Source of the DNA: Ptychodera flava
Lineage: Eukaryota > Hemichordata > Enteropneusta > Ptychoderidae
Direction of reading: 5' to 3'
Length of the DNA stretch: 64,000 nt
Assembly (NCBI RefSeq): GCF_041260155.1
Contig: NC_091932.1
Location: 7,499,001-7,563,000, forward strand
Each line of letters begins with the position of its first letter. The first letter of the stretch is position 1. The translations under genes were made by a program, and so were the position numbers. Of the stretch, positions 27,901 through 37,774 are shown piece by piece. The notes below the pieces were generated by a model. That model worked only from the letters and a program-made list of their open reading frames with translations. It was not told where the DNA came from and did not search any database.

Positions 27901-28224
27901 TTTCCATGTCACATGTACTAGTATGGGGCCTTACTGAGGGAAATGTAAAGAAATTCTAAAATCGACTTCTGAAATCCTGAAATTTCTAGAGCATGGTGAT
28001 TTTGAATACATGTATCTGTCCACTCACAGGTCGTACTGTCTCCACAAAATGGATATGATGACAGATTGAGACTCTGGCTTCAAAGTCAAGCTATCCATTG
28101 CAACAACAGTAACTATGGCAATGACATGAAGGAGAGTGATCACACTGAGCATGTGCGGAACGGACAAGTCAATTCCTATAGAATGAGAAGAAGAAACAGA
28201 CTAGAGAAGATTGATCGAAAGTAG
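3888..28224 (+). CDS. PTDSS1: Phosphatidylserine synthase 1 (PTDSS1-like), 5' partial, 11 exons
   Basis: A multi-pass ER (mitochondria-associated membrane) enzyme. It exchanges the head group of phosphatidylcholine for serine to make phosphatidylserine, in a calcium-dependent base-exchange reaction. Exons: 3888-3932, 7100-7218, 16594-16752, 17332-17483, 18097-18156, 18578-18659, 19717-19829, 20181-20246, 22350-22449, 24083-24145, 28030-28224. All have AG/GT borders and compatible phases and give 383 residues to TAG. Residues shown critical in mammalian PSS1 are all kept: Arg95 (feedback site, in TRPHP), His172, Glu197, Glu200, Asn209, Glu212, Asp216, Asp221 and Asn226. Their spacing from residue 172 on matches human exactly. 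About 90 N-terminal residues are not visible. The C-terminus is divergent, hydrophilic and ends in a basic cluster. The match is closer to PTDSS1 than to PTDSS2. Confidence 0.95.
4513..4830. mobile_element. Palindromic (foldback) MITE, 318 bp
   Basis: The two halves are inverse copies of about 150 bases each. Both outer ends read TAAAGGGACAAAGTCGGCC on their own strand, and the centre lies near 4660-4675 (catcgcgag...). It could fold into one long hairpin. The right end is followed by AA (giving TTTAA), so a TTAA target is likely but the left end is altered (GTAA). Confidence 0.6.
4897..5246. mobile_element. TTAA-ended 350-bp repeat family, copy A
   Basis: Starts TTGAGGTAGTATGCGCC and ends GGTGCATTTTACCTTAA, which are imperfect inverted termini. 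The body contains GCACTGTGCAAGAGAAAC and GAGCTTTAAAAT segments that recur in the same order at 50519-50882 and 61757-62120, and in part near 30340-30650. No coding capacity. Confidence 0.55.
7100..7218 (+). CDS. PTDSS1: PTDSS1 exon (membrane segment and loop)
   Basis: Encodes a hydrophobic helix ([19 protein letters not shown]) and a loop ending [11 protein letters not shown]. Acceptor ttttcacag, donor AAG|gtaagt. The matching human segment ends in TREADVM, so the loop junction differs slightly. Confidence 0.9.
9560..10440 (-). repeat. Dispersed repeat with CATA microsatellite
   Basis: Contains repeated TTTTTGACCAAAAATGAC segments, then a run of CATA units at 10322-10376 flanked by GACGGACATACTG and CAGACGCC. 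Read on the minus strand it resembles the insertion at 26477-27788, which has GGCGTCCGTC followed by TATG units and a shared sentence around CTGGTCAGACAGCTTTG. Boundaries are approximate. Confidence 0.45.
12030..12450. repeat. 30-bp minisatellite
   Basis: About ten clear tandem units, with degraded copies further right. The unit is built from TACCTCTACATCTCCAACC and TCAGATCAGTA, with one-base variants of 29 bases. Because 30 is a multiple of three, long frames with a [10 protein letters not shown] repeat stay open, but the array sits inside a PTDSS1 intron and has no splice context. Confidence 0.85.
16594..16752 (+). CDS. PTDSS1: PTDSS1 exon carrying His172, Glu197 and Glu200 equivalents
   Basis: Encodes 53 residues from EYAVNC to WEITE, including [10 protein letters not shown] (His172 equivalent) and TWEITE (Glu197 and Glu200 equivalents). 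Acceptor ctctttcag, donor GAG|gttagt; phase 0 at both ends. Confidence 0.95.
17332..17483 (+). CDS. PTDSS1: PTDSS1 exon carrying Asn209, Glu212, Asp216, Asp221, Asn226
   Basis: Encodes the most conserved block, [17 protein letters not shown] followed by VLVCNG. It holds five acidic or amide residues known to be essential in mammalian PSS1. Acceptor atcttacag, donor gtaagt, ends in phase 2. Confidence 0.95.
18097..18156 (+). CDS. PTDSS1: PTDSS1 exon, [19 protein letters not shown]
   Basis: Nearly identical to the human loop [19 protein letters not shown]. Acceptor gtttcag, donor AAG|gtaaga. An internal CAG|gtaaaa could act as a cryptic donor, but conservation supports read-through. Confidence 0.93.
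18578..18659 (+). CDS. PTDSS1: PTDSS1 exon, [13 protein letters not shown] to MWQ
   Basis: Matches human SWTYVRWFDPKSS and the following membrane helix. Acceptor ctggtag, donor CAG|gtaaga. Confidence 0.93.
19717..19829 (+). CDS. PTDSS1: PTDSS1 exon, [13 protein letters not shown] to APTIR
   Basis: Matches human [13 protein letters not shown] through APTVR. Acceptor tatccacag, donor AG|gtaagt. Confidence 0.94.
20181..20246 (+). CDS. PTDSS1: PTDSS1 exon, [21 protein letters not shown]
   Basis: Matches human [21 protein letters not shown]. Acceptor tattccag, donor gtgagt; the last codon is split (TG|C). Confidence 0.93.
20247..22349 (+). other. PTDSS1 intron with MITE remnants
   Basis: Two diverged copies of the family seen at 3414-3681 are recognisable, one around 21011-21200 (AATCCTGCCAGACAG) and one around 21920-22195 (AGGCAGTATCACTTCCCCATC). 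A short AT/GT microsatellite lies at 20706-20738. No exon seen. Confidence 0.5.
22350..22449 (+). CDS. PTDSS1: PTDSS1 exon, [14 protein letters not shown] to LVLQ
   Basis: A membrane segment matching human LEAIVCIKFGQDLFSKTQI and what follows. Acceptor cttttgcag, donor CAG|gttggt. Confidence 0.9.
22489..22825. mobile_element. TTAA-flanked MITE of the GTAACTTTTG family, about 337 bp
   Basis: The left end, GGGACAATAGCGGTAACTTTTG, is mirrored by CAAAAGTTACAGCTAATGG...TTTAA at the right. Relatives are at 31947-32290, 28606-28968 and 42069-42477, with partial copies elsewhere. Inserted in a PTDSS1 intron. Confidence 0.55.
23134..23402. mobile_element. piggyBac-like MITE, 269 bp
   Basis: TTAACCCTTTGAGTGC at the left and GCACTCAAAGGGTTAA at the right form a perfect inverted repeat including the TTAA target. 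No coding capacity. A different subfamily from the 3414 element. Confidence 0.7.
24083..24145 (+). CDS. PTDSS1: PTDSS1 exon, last membrane segment
   Basis: Encodes [21 protein letters not shown], equivalent to human CVAFTTFLCLYGMIWYAEH and what follows. Acceptor ttgatcag, donor AAG|gtacgg. Less conserved than upstream exons, but phase 0 on both sides fits exactly. Confidence 0.8.
25097..27879. mobile_element. Foldback transposon with 520-bp arms, interrupted by an insertion
   Basis: The left arm 25097-25616 is the inverse of 26049-26476 plus 27789-27879. Outer ends are CACAGGGAACTTAGTAATC and its inverse, and CTATCT is repeated directly just outside both ends, suggesting a target duplication. 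The central spacer (25617-26048) is unique, CpG-rich, and shows no clear protein. Mirrored TTG/GAT triplet runs lie near both outer ends. Reading frames in the two arms are inverse copies of one another and do not look like a transposase. Confidence 0.75.
26477..27788. mobile_element. 1.3-kb insertion in the right arm of the foldback element
   Basis: It splits a T-run that is continuous in the intact left arm, so it arrived after the foldback element. AGCTACTATAGAC at its left end recurs inverted near its right end (GTCTATAGTAGCT at about 27759-27771). It contains GGCGTCCGTC followed by a TATG microsatellite (26537-26590) and a GATAGA run (27203-27237). No protein-coding frame of note. Confidence 0.6.
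28030..28224 (+). CDS. PTDSS1: PTDSS1 terminal coding exon
   Basis: Encodes 64 residues and TAG at 28222-28224. The sequence is hydrophilic, rich in Asn, His, Asp and Arg, and ends in a basic cluster ([14 protein letters not shown]), as do vertebrate PTDSS1 tails (SRRRNRHSKSK), without residue-by-residue similarity. Acceptor ccactcacag. Confidence 0.75.
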   Translation, partial: VVLSPQNGYDDRLRLWLQSQAIHCNNSNYGNDMKESDHTEHVRNGQVNSYRMRRRNRLEKIDRK

Positions 28225-28605
28225 CAATTGTTTTATTCTGTCTTCTGTTGACTCTATCTTCCTACATCTATCTCTTATAGTGAAGTCTGCTCCACATGTT
28301 TGCTTCAATAGCTAGTCTTGACTCTATCAATTTCATTTTTTCACCTAAATCTCAAAAACTTTTAAATACTTTTACAAACGCATCATTTTAAAATGTCAAA
28401 ATAATTAACATTCCATGTATTGGATTTTGAAAATGAAAATGCCGGCAGGTAACTTAATCCCCAGCCTTCAGTAAATATTTACCTGCCAGTACTGTAACCT
28501 TTTCATTTTTGTAAACCCTCAAACGACAGCATGGTTTTGGTAAGCTAAAGTGATAAGTCCACATGAACATATAGTTACCATGAATCAATTGTACAGTGTT
28601 TCTTC

Positions 28606-28968
28606 TTACGGGCCAATGTAGCGGTAACCTTTGATAATATTTTCATTATTGTTGTTCTATAAAACAAGTAGATTTCCTTTTTCTCCCAAACATGTTACAG
28701 TATTGAAATACCATATATTAGCCTCACAAACACAAATGAATTTGTTACAGTATCTGTTGCAGATGTTGACAATTGAATTCTAGTCAAAACTAACATTCTG
28801 TTATCAACAAACATCATAGGACATTATGCTATACACATAAATGCTGTGTTCTTGTGAAGTGAAAACTCTATTTCACCAATGGTTGGGGTAGTAGAACAAG
28901 AACCTGTATCCTATGATTAGAATAAAATAATGGAGAGTACATCAAACGTTACATGAAATGGATTTATA
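28606..28968. mobile_element. MITE of the GTAACTTTTG family, diverged copy
   Basis: Left end TTACGGGCCAATGTAGCGGTAACC, right end ATCAAACGTTACATGAAATGG. The internal ATAAAACAAGTAGATTTCC matches the copy at 22489. Ends are eroded and no intact TTAA remains. Confidence 0.4.
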
Positions 28969-29125
28969 AGGGTTGTAGGCTGGCAGATGTTCTTGAACTA
29001 TAGAAAAAACAGTGTTTACACAACTAATGCTACAGGACTGCATGGGATACATTACGTACAAAATTTGATACAGAGACATTTTTGCATAAATATGGCATTT
29101 CACTCTTCTGATGCACTCTGCCTTT

Positions 29126-29218
29126 TTAACCCTATCACCACCATGGTTCCAACCAATCCCATTGCTTTCTATGGTATAGCTGGACCTCTAGATAGGGGAA
29201 TGGGGATGGAAGGGTTAA
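29126..29218. mobile_element. Very short TTAA-flanked MITE, 93 bp
   Basis: TTAACCCTATCACCACCATGG at the left and GATGGAAGGGTTAA at the right, with TTAA at both borders. Same family as 3731-3822. Confidence 0.55.
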
Positions 29219-31946
29219 AGGAACAGTAATTGTTACTGCTTGATGAGCAATACACAGGGCTATTTATGAGAGAGTGCAAACCAGTGAAACAGAGAACTGC
29301 TTATAAATCTGCATATAGGTTACCATCCCTTGTTATGACACCTGTCTGTACTCAAACTCTTTTCTAACTTGAGCCCTTTCACCGCAAGACCATGGTACAG
29401 TCCTATTGTTGTCAATATGATGGGTGGTCCCATGTACAGAAATAAGGGGTGACAGTGTCAAACGTGTATGCAATAAACTATGTGACTATTCACATCTCAT
29501 ACAGTTTAATGGCCAGTACTTACTGAAAACCTTTGTACCAATTTTCAATCAAAATTGTATGTGGATTTTGCTTTTTTTTAATTCATTGACTCATAGGTAT
29601 CAGTATAGCCTGATTTACTTAATGATAGTGCCATCAACATGTTTTTAAAGAACAATAGTCCATTGATATTACGCTTCAGACTATCAAGCTAGTATTTGAA
29701 AGACCAGAGTTTGTCGTGTATAAAACAAGTATATAGAGATGTAAGCCAAAATTGCTTACTGTGTAAAACTCTTCTCACACTTTGGACAAATACAGGGCCA
29801 TGTCCTTGTGATTAGTGAAATCATTGCTTGCCTGAGGGTACCTCTTAATGGTAAATTACAAAATACTGCTTGGATGATGTTGAATTGTACCACAGCTTTG
29901 GTCCGGTACACTTTGGTCTTGCCAGCCTTTGATATGTAAAGGCATTTACAAGGTTGAAACCAAGGGCCCTGTAGTGGCTGAATAAGGTATACATCTACTT
30001 ATAGAGGCTGCATAGTATATTTCAGGTATGATGATGATGATTCAGGGAGACAAAGTTGCTGTCAGGGATGCTTTGTTGGTTGTTTCTGTTCCCTATGAAT
30101 AGTAATGTCATGTTGTTTACTGCCAATGCTGACTTGATCTACCCTTGACAAGTATGGCTGTCCTCCATGCACCTATTTTAAGCCTGCACATGTAGGAGAC
30201 ACATCTAAGTTTCTGTACCAAGTGTGAGTACTGTCAAATATGCAAATAATGACTATAGGTGACAAATTTGATATACATTCCCCAAGTACAGCAATAATGT
30301 TCATTTTCAAAATCCCAAGTATCACATCAAATCAAGAAAAAATATGGATCGCCATGCAGTTTTGGTACTAGAGAAACAAAACCATCTAAAATTTATTGAC
30401 ATTAAAATTCAAAAAGCTGCTATCCCTAGGTTAGTTCTGTATAGAGAAAATTTAAACCTGAAATATTTTACAGAAAACATCATAGCAAATACCTACCGGT
30501 AGATGTACATGTAGTTACTGCTTAAGCTTCAGAATGAGTTCACACAAACAGTAGACCAGAAAGCTAAAGCAAAAATTTTATTGTCTGAATATCTGTCCCC
30601 AACACTCATTAAAACTTATGTACTTGGTGAATTTAAATTTGACTTTGAACTCAATGTTGTATCTTGAACTTCCATAGCTTGAAATGGACAGTCATTACAG
30701 CACTTTATATGGACATGGATACTTAACTATGTATACAAAATGTATACTTCAGTATATCCAAAACGTATCCAAAAGCTAGTCTGAAATATTTGTACACATA
30801 ATATGCTGTAAATACATAGTCATGCTTGTAGATTGGTCATATCTAAGAACAGTGCTCTAAAACTTACTTATCAGTACTACTATGTAAGGTAAACAACATG
30901 AACAGCTATTCTTATGAAGTGACAAAACCCAACAAAATATTGCAACTTTACTCCTCCAATATCCTTTATATAATGTGAAATTATCAAGATTCAAGTGTAC
31001 ATTTTGAACTCTGGCTGAAAACTTAATAGTTTTTGAGGAACTTATTCAATTTTTTGTGTTTTACCAACCAAGATATACAAACTTGTCATTTATTTGTAAA
31101 TATTGCTCTATAACCCAAATGCCTCTTAACATGAAGTTCATTACAATGTCACATGACAGTTCCATTGTTGATAACTTTTCTAATTGCTTTGTGGGCAGTA
31201 TGATATCTTTCATTTGAAATTCAAATGTCTTTTTCTGAGATCTAACCATAATATGAGTATTAGACCCTATACATAGTTGAGTATGCTTGAATTTCTGGAT
31301 TCAGCTTACATGTACTCATAAACTGTAATACCAAAATAGGTTTTCACTTTTCTGATTTCAGACAAAATTTTGTACCAGAAGAGAACTTTTAGGTGCTACA
31401 AATGATGTAAATTTGATTCTCGCAAAAAATAATTGTACTTCAAGTTGAGATATACTGAAGTTTATTGAAGAGTTTATTTATTTTTGTTTGCAGTTTAATG
31501 TGTCCTCATATTGAGAGCATGATTGAGTTTTCTGTCTCGGAACAATGTGCAATGTCATCTATGAAAGTCAGTAACTTCACACACTGTGTACATATTTCTT
31601 GTAATCTGCACATCCCTCAAGTCACTGTATTGAGTATTTTAGCTAAATTGTGAGTTGTTTAGCTTACCTTTCTTTTCAAATTGCTTGTCTTTCAGTCTCT
31701 CAACACAATAGTACTTCATATTCCCTCGACTACCAAAGTATAGCATTTTCTTTCAGGAAGGTCTTTTTTCTTTTGTATGATATTCAATGATGGAGTGGAT
31801 TCCCATATTGTGATACTCACACTGTCAGCTTGTTATCTGTCTTTTATTCATCATGTTATCTTTTACTGTATTTTCACAAACACAATTCTCCATCCATTTT
31901 GGCAAGATGACAACAACATGAAAGACAATTGTTCCACATTGTTCAA

Positions 31947-32290
31947 TTAAAGGGACATTAGCTGTAACTTTGACTAATTTTTCACTTCTGTGTTTCAATG
32001 TATCAACTACAGAATTTTACTATAATCCAATCATCATGACACTGCCTGGTGTCCCGCCTTGCCAACACAGCCTGTGCATGTGAAATGACCGTTGATAAAC
32101 GTATTCTAGTCCGGACCTGAATACAAAATTTAAACAATAACAATGCATATTATACTCATATAGGGTATATTTATGAGCTGAATATTAGGAATTTCTCCAT
32201 AGTTTAGGGATTCAAACCAGAAACTGCAGATAATACACAGAACAAACAAAATAAAAAAAATGACCAAAGTTACAGCTAATGGATCTTTAA
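31947..32290. mobile_element. MITE of the GTAACTTTTG family, 344 bp, best copy
   Basis: TTAA borders at 31947-31950 and 32287-32290. Inverted ends AGGGACATTAGCTGTAACTTTG and CAAAGTTACAGCTAATGGATC. No coding capacity. Confidence 0.65.
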
Positions 32291-35088
32291 ATGGAATGCC
32301 AATATCAGTGGAGGACAAGCTGTAGGTTGTAAAATTTACACAATTTTTAAATGTAGTAAAATTTTATTAACCAAAATGTTAGAAAAAATTGTGATATGTG
32401 CATGGTATTATTCTACAGTTTTAGTCCATAAATTTGGTTGAAAGTCAAGTAGTTTGGCAAAATGTTCCGCTGAATGCTATCAGTGTTTTGTGCAATTTTA
32501 TCATATTTTGTAAAGTTTTTATTTCATTTTTAATGTGACTAGAACATTCTTTAAGTCTTTCTCACAATATTCAGGATGTTATTTATAATGTGCTATTGTG
32601 ATGTGCCATTCTTAAATGAAAATGCAAAGATATGAAAATCTTTTTGTTTTAGGTTTTCAGAATAGCTATTGACTTAGAGGGCGCCCTTATTAAAGTCAAT
32701 CACTAGTTTTGAGACCTAACATGTGCAATGGAGTCAGTGGTTTGATAGCATTTGCCGTACAATACGGATTCTTGTTTTTTGCAGTTTCTATAAAATTGTA
32801 ATCAATAGAGATTTTTTGCTCTATGCTGTGTAGTTTTAGGACATTCTATTATAATATGATGCTGTTGTTATAGTAAACAAAAATCACATCGTCACATTTT
32901 GTGCTTGTGTAGTGTGTGAGCTACCGTCCACTCCACAGCCACTACAAAAGCCATTCTTTCCTTCAGAATAGCATGCCACTATTTCAACTCTACATATAGT
33001 CTTCAACTCCTCTTATTAAAGCTGTTGACATGTACTATCTAAATTCTCTGAACTGCTTTGAGGCGTAGGCTGACAGTTTTGCCCCGTAGAATAGCAAAGT
33101 ATACTTCTCTACATACAGCTAAGTTTATATATATATGGGCATATTGCAATCAGTGTAACACAACCCAATTGATATTTTACTTTTATTTATTGTATTATTT
33201 ATAACTTTATTTATTGTATTATTATGTTTAATGTAACTAAAGCTAACAGTGTATTAATTATCATGAAGTGATGTAACTGTTCTACCAGTGTGCTTGGTTC
33301 AGATAACCTGCTTGAAGATTCTGATTTACACTTACTTTTTATTTATATTACTACATTTGCCCTCATTTTATCAGCCATTCCATATTTTTCAGGTTTTAAG
33401 TCAGGACCACATACGACCCTCTTTTTTTTCTTTCTTAAACCATCATTTTTCTTTTTTTGTGCAATTCTCAATGTAAGATTCATGTCTGTAATGTACTTAC
33501 AATTTCTTCTTTAACAGTAACTCTCTTCTGCTGAAGAAATAAACCGTACTCTTTTATCAACCTTTTGGAAATGACATTAAAACTTTCAGGTGCTTTTGAA
33601 CATTCCCTAATACTGCTGTTTTCTTATTGTTGCCAGAGTTGAGTGCATTTTGAGAGTGAGTGTTCTTGTATAAGTTATTCAAATCTGTTGCACAAACCTG
33701 TGCATATATAGCGCATAATTTATGCCAATAAATATTTTTCAGGATGGTCATTTGCATACTCATTAATATACTTTGCATAAATGAATGTATTATTTTAGAA
33801 ATCAAACATCTCATGTTGTAGCGGTGACTAGTTTCTCTTCTTCCAGCCAAGTCAAGTTGTACATTTCTCAAATCCACCCTTGCCCTGCATTCTTCAAAAT
33901 GTAATTCTTTTCAAATTTAAGTTGAAAACAAAAGGAAAACATCAAGTACAAATTCAATATTTTCTTCTGGTGTATGTGGGGAGGAGAGGGTACATCTTTG
34001 AAACTCTTTGTCAACTGGCTCTCTTTTGAAATTATATTTCTCAACATTGACAACTTATGTATTTGGAATCTTTACTGGAAAGTATATTACTGGGAGAGCA
34101 TTGGAGGCTATAGGTATACAGTAAAGGACTGCATGCACCTGTGTGTACAATACATGTCACTTTCTTTCCTATATCATCTTTTAATTAACATTATGTTACA
34201 ATTATCTACACTTTCAAGGATTCAGTTTGTCAAAAACTTTGCTCAGAATCCAACATCAAGCTTAAACCGACATTGAGTTATAGCTTACTTCATAGGCAAA
34301 TTAGTTACTTTTTTACATAAATTGTTGACCAATGCCAACTTTGTCCCTTCGCGTGCATATTGCTATCAGTATTCAGCTCCACACATAATTGCTCATCAGA
34401 GTAAATTAATGAAATATACATGTTCTAACATGGTGACAAAAACTTCCCAATTTTTGTACATTATAATCATTAAATTTGATGACTACAGATATTCTTTGAC
34501 TATATAAACCTCATCAATTGTGAAAAACATTTCTCTTTTTTTCTCTATCTTCATTCTCTGTTCCATGTAATGAATTATTCGTGATTATCGTAGCTTGTAT
34601 TGGTACCTTGTAATTCTGGTCATTTATTTGCCACACAACATGCACTTCGAGTGACAAAAAACAAAGTCATTGCAATAATTAACCACAGATGGCGCTATGC
34701 ATCAGTGCAATGTCTAACGATGCTGAGCTGCATTCCTTACCTTTATAGAACACAAAATCTCACCACCAACAACACCATATCCATAAATCAGCGATAGTAG
34801 GAATCGATAATGGCAATAAAACATCAGCTTTTACTTACTATTTTATTTTCCAGGTGAAATACAGAATTTTGGAACATAGGACATTCCGGCAAGAAAAAAA
34901 CTGGTTGTTCCTATACCAGACGTATCCTAATTTTTACCTGCCGACCCTCAGTTAACATTTTTTGCCTTACATAAACACGGAAATACAAATTCGTGAAATT
35001 AGGTGATAAATAAATGTCCGCGAAAACTTTAGAGAGATAAATGATGTAGTAATGTCAGGCAACAAACAATCAGCATGGCGACAAGCGA

Positions 35089-35169
35089 TATCCATGATGT
35101 GTATTCGACTAAGGGTTTTCTGACTGAAATCCCTTTGTCGAGTACACATATCATGGATATCGCTTGTGT
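35089..35169. repeat. Long imperfect hairpin
   Basis: Left arm ACAAGCGATATCCATGATGTG continues to ACTAAGGG. The right arm is its inverse, from CCCTTTGTCGAG to GATATCGCTTGT. The arms are about 33-36 bases around a loop of about 15. No gene context. Confidence 0.6.
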
Positions 35170-36843
35170 GTGTGTCACACAATACGTCCAATCGAAATAG
35201 GACGGCCGTCGTGTCCTTTATACCATGTACAAAAGTATTGCAGATAAGCACCTTGATATCGAATATGAGATAACTAGAACTTGGTTGGTATCTTACATGT
35301 AAAACTTAATACATGTACAATGTCCTTCGAACATATAACATTCACAACTCTATTAACAGTTGAACAAACCTCTACAGAAGCTATACGCCTAACAGGCAAG
35401 TGTCAAATTATATTTTTAGTCTTTTTGTGGAAGGAAACGTTTTATCAAAATCCCCAGAATAATGTAATATGCAAATTTCATCATTGTATGAATACATCTG
35501 GCAATATCTCGTCATTCGTCATCTCGTTTCCTTGTGATCGATCGTGTGAAATACGTGAGTTGGGTGAACGTGAACTTTATGTAGGAGGGTTTACTTTGAA
35601 TTCGGGGTTAACTGGCTGCGAATCCTGGTAAGCCCTACTGCGCAGACTCAACTCCTTTGTGTTTGCAGTGATCTTATGACGAGCCGAATTTTGCTCACTA
35701 TTATGTCAACTACAGCGTACGTTGAAAAAATAAATATGTACATACTTTGCTGTATCAAGCGAAGCCTTTTTATTAAGCAACGTTTACAAAGTCTACAAAG
35801 AGAGTAAAACTACTCGACGAACGATGGCTTACATGATGCATCGTTAATACAGTAATTCCCAACCTACATGGATTATGAGTTACTTTTCACCTTGTGAAAA
35901 CAAGAGATCTTGCTCTTTGTTGTATGTGAACCAATAATTTTTCGAAAAAGGGATCAGAGGATACATTTGAGTATAATTTCATCTTCGTAATTTCATATTC
36001 TTCTTTTCCTTGCAAACAAGTCCTTGCGACTATTTACACAGTAACAACACCACAGAAAAAACACAAAAATACTGTTAAATTGAAAATCAAATAATGCAAG
36101 ATACTTTTCGATGTACGTTAGTCAGTGTGTCATTCAAACTGATTACTGATATTCAAAGCAAACAAGGAAAGAAAAATTAAAAAAGATTATTTTTATATGT
36201 TTCTCCGGAATAAAATTTATAAAAATAAGACCAAAAAACAAGGTTTTGTTCCATCTCATCCCCTCACTATTATTTGTTTGTTGGCAAAAATTAAATTGCA
36301 AAACAAACAAAATGACATTCGTTAAAACATACATGTTCTACCTGGATGATCACAATTACACACTGTGTGTCTACTCTATTCTGAATGATGCAGTCATCTT
36401 GCTGTACGTGTGTCAGAATGTATGGCTGCATGTAAGCATTCCTTTCCCTTGTTATCATGTCGGTACAGTGATTTTGTTAGGAAAAACACAACGGCATTGC
36501 CACACCATTTTTTCGGACATCTAGGATGAGAAACAAGCCTGAGTTTATGTTTTTTGCCTAACTGACAGTTTTTGTCAAGCCGGAATATAAAAAATACGCC
36601 CCTACTTCACGACAAAGCAAATTGCCAATATCACCTGGAAGCATTAACGAAGGAAATTAAGGAAGATATTCAAATTTCCCTTGTTGTCCGTTACGTGTTC
36701 GACCTTTACGCCAAATGGTCATGCCGATATTCCTCTGTTTAAACGAGTTGATAAAAACGTTTCCTCCACCGGCAAGAAATGCATATGAAAGTTTATGTAC
36801 ATCGAATATATTCATTTTCCAAACACGATTTCCGTTTATGTCT

Positions 36844-37024
36844 TCAGGTTGCCGTCTCTACTCTCTTGTAACTTGAATGATATTCGTCTTTTCTCTTCTT
36901 TGTCGCTTCCATTTGACTGTATCGTGGTCTTCTGAAACACAGTAACAAACAACAGCATACATCATCGGAAGGGTCGCTCTCCCTGACCTCGGGGTCTTCC
37001 AAAACTTTCCGACGTCTGTTAGAT
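36844..37024 (-). CDS. Possible alternative 3'-terminal exon of the unrecognised gene
   Basis: After an acceptor (cctcacag at 37025-37032) the minus strand stays open for 59 codons to TGA. The stretch begins SNRRRKVLEDPE and has a Cys/Leu cluster, CCCLLLCFRRP, and a Lys/Arg/Glu-rich end. Its phase fits a possible donor CCC|gtatgt at 37545 inside the preceding exon (37546-37774). The Cys cluster beside basic residues could be a lipid-anchoring site if translated. Alternatively this is chance open sequence in a 3' flank. Confidence 0.3.
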
Positions 37025-37299
37025 CTGTGAGGGGAAAAGGAACACGTTTTTGAATACAGCGTTGGTGTTTTATCACTGACAGCGCATTATATGGAGAAAA
37101 CTAAAAGTTATGCAATTGAAAGAAATCCAGGTTTAGTATACAAAATATATCATACGAGTATATTGATGGTGCAAATACAGCAATCTGATTGGTCGAGACG
37201 TGAAAAGAACCGTTGTATATTCGTGATATACCTCGGCTTGAGGAAAAATCCTTTTTGACGTTCCATGTCTGAATTTTAATATACTGTTGTGATATAATA

Positions 37300-37440
37300 G
37301 CAATAAATCACACCCAACGACGGTATACGACTCGGTTTTGATCAGGTTCAATTCAAACTTGCACTCGCTACCGCTCGTGCATATATGTCGTGAACTGGTC
37401 AAAATCTCGTGGTATACCGTCGCTGGGTGTGCTTTATTGC
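37300..37440. repeat. Inverted repeat just downstream of the unrecognised gene's stop
   Basis: GCAATAAATCACACCCAACG and the following CGGTATA are mirrored by TATACCGTCGCTGGGTGTGC and TTTATTGC, with CGAG/CTCG-rich sequence between. On the minus strand an AATAAA at 37433-37438 lies about 80 bases past the stop codon, so the arm may supply the poly(A) signal. Confidence 0.55.
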
Positions 37441-37514
37441 TGAAATATATAATGGTGGAAGAGGGCACCTTCCGGAGAGCTAGGAACTATATAAACTAAT
37501 GTAGAATACCAAAC

Positions 37515-37774
37515 TCATAAAGACATACTAATATGGAGTACATACGGGAATAAATTCGGAGGAAGTCTATTTTTGTATTCCAAGTATTTCTTCAAGATTT
37601 TCTTATGACATTGCTCAGGGTGTTCATTCCATGAAAACACGTAACTTTCAGGACCAGCCAGGTAGGGACGTTGAAATTGAGATCCTATCTTGAAATGAGC
37701 CCAGTTCGATATCAACTCGTCCTGCAAATCACCAGCATTGGTGTCACTGGCTATCACAACGATGACACAACCAC
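37515..37774 (-). CDS. Unrecognised gene, exon 8 (end of the C-terminal domain)
   Basis: Encodes GGCVIVVIASDTNAGDLQ, then ISNWAHFKIGSQFQ, SYVFSWNEHPEQC and a Lys-rich helix, ending at TGA 37515-37517. Acceptor tttcacag. A possible internal donor (gtatgt) at 37545 could join it to 36844-37024. Confidence 0.65.

Larger units (their letters stand above)
24146..28029 (+). other. PTDSS1 intron holding a nested foldback element
   Basis: About 2.8 kb of this 3.9-kb intron is the composite inverted-repeat element at 25097-27879. The left 950 bases and right 150 bases show nothing recognisable. Confidence 0.6.
28225..36843. other. Intergenic region without recognised genes
   Basis: Includes the 3' untranslated part of PTDSS1 (an AATAAA occurs at 28921). 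MITE copies lie at 28606-28968, 29126-29218 and 31947-32290, and a partial copy of the 350-bp family lies near 30340-30650. There is a strong hairpin at 35089-35169. Open frames up to about 116 codons occur, for example 35281-35631 on the plus strand, but none shows splice context or a recognisable protein. Confidence 0.6.

Noticed and set aside
35281..35631. 116-codon plus-strand open frame
   Set aside because: Longest unexplained frame between genes, but it has no recognisable domain, no supportive promoter or splice context, and is within the length expected by chance in 8 kb.
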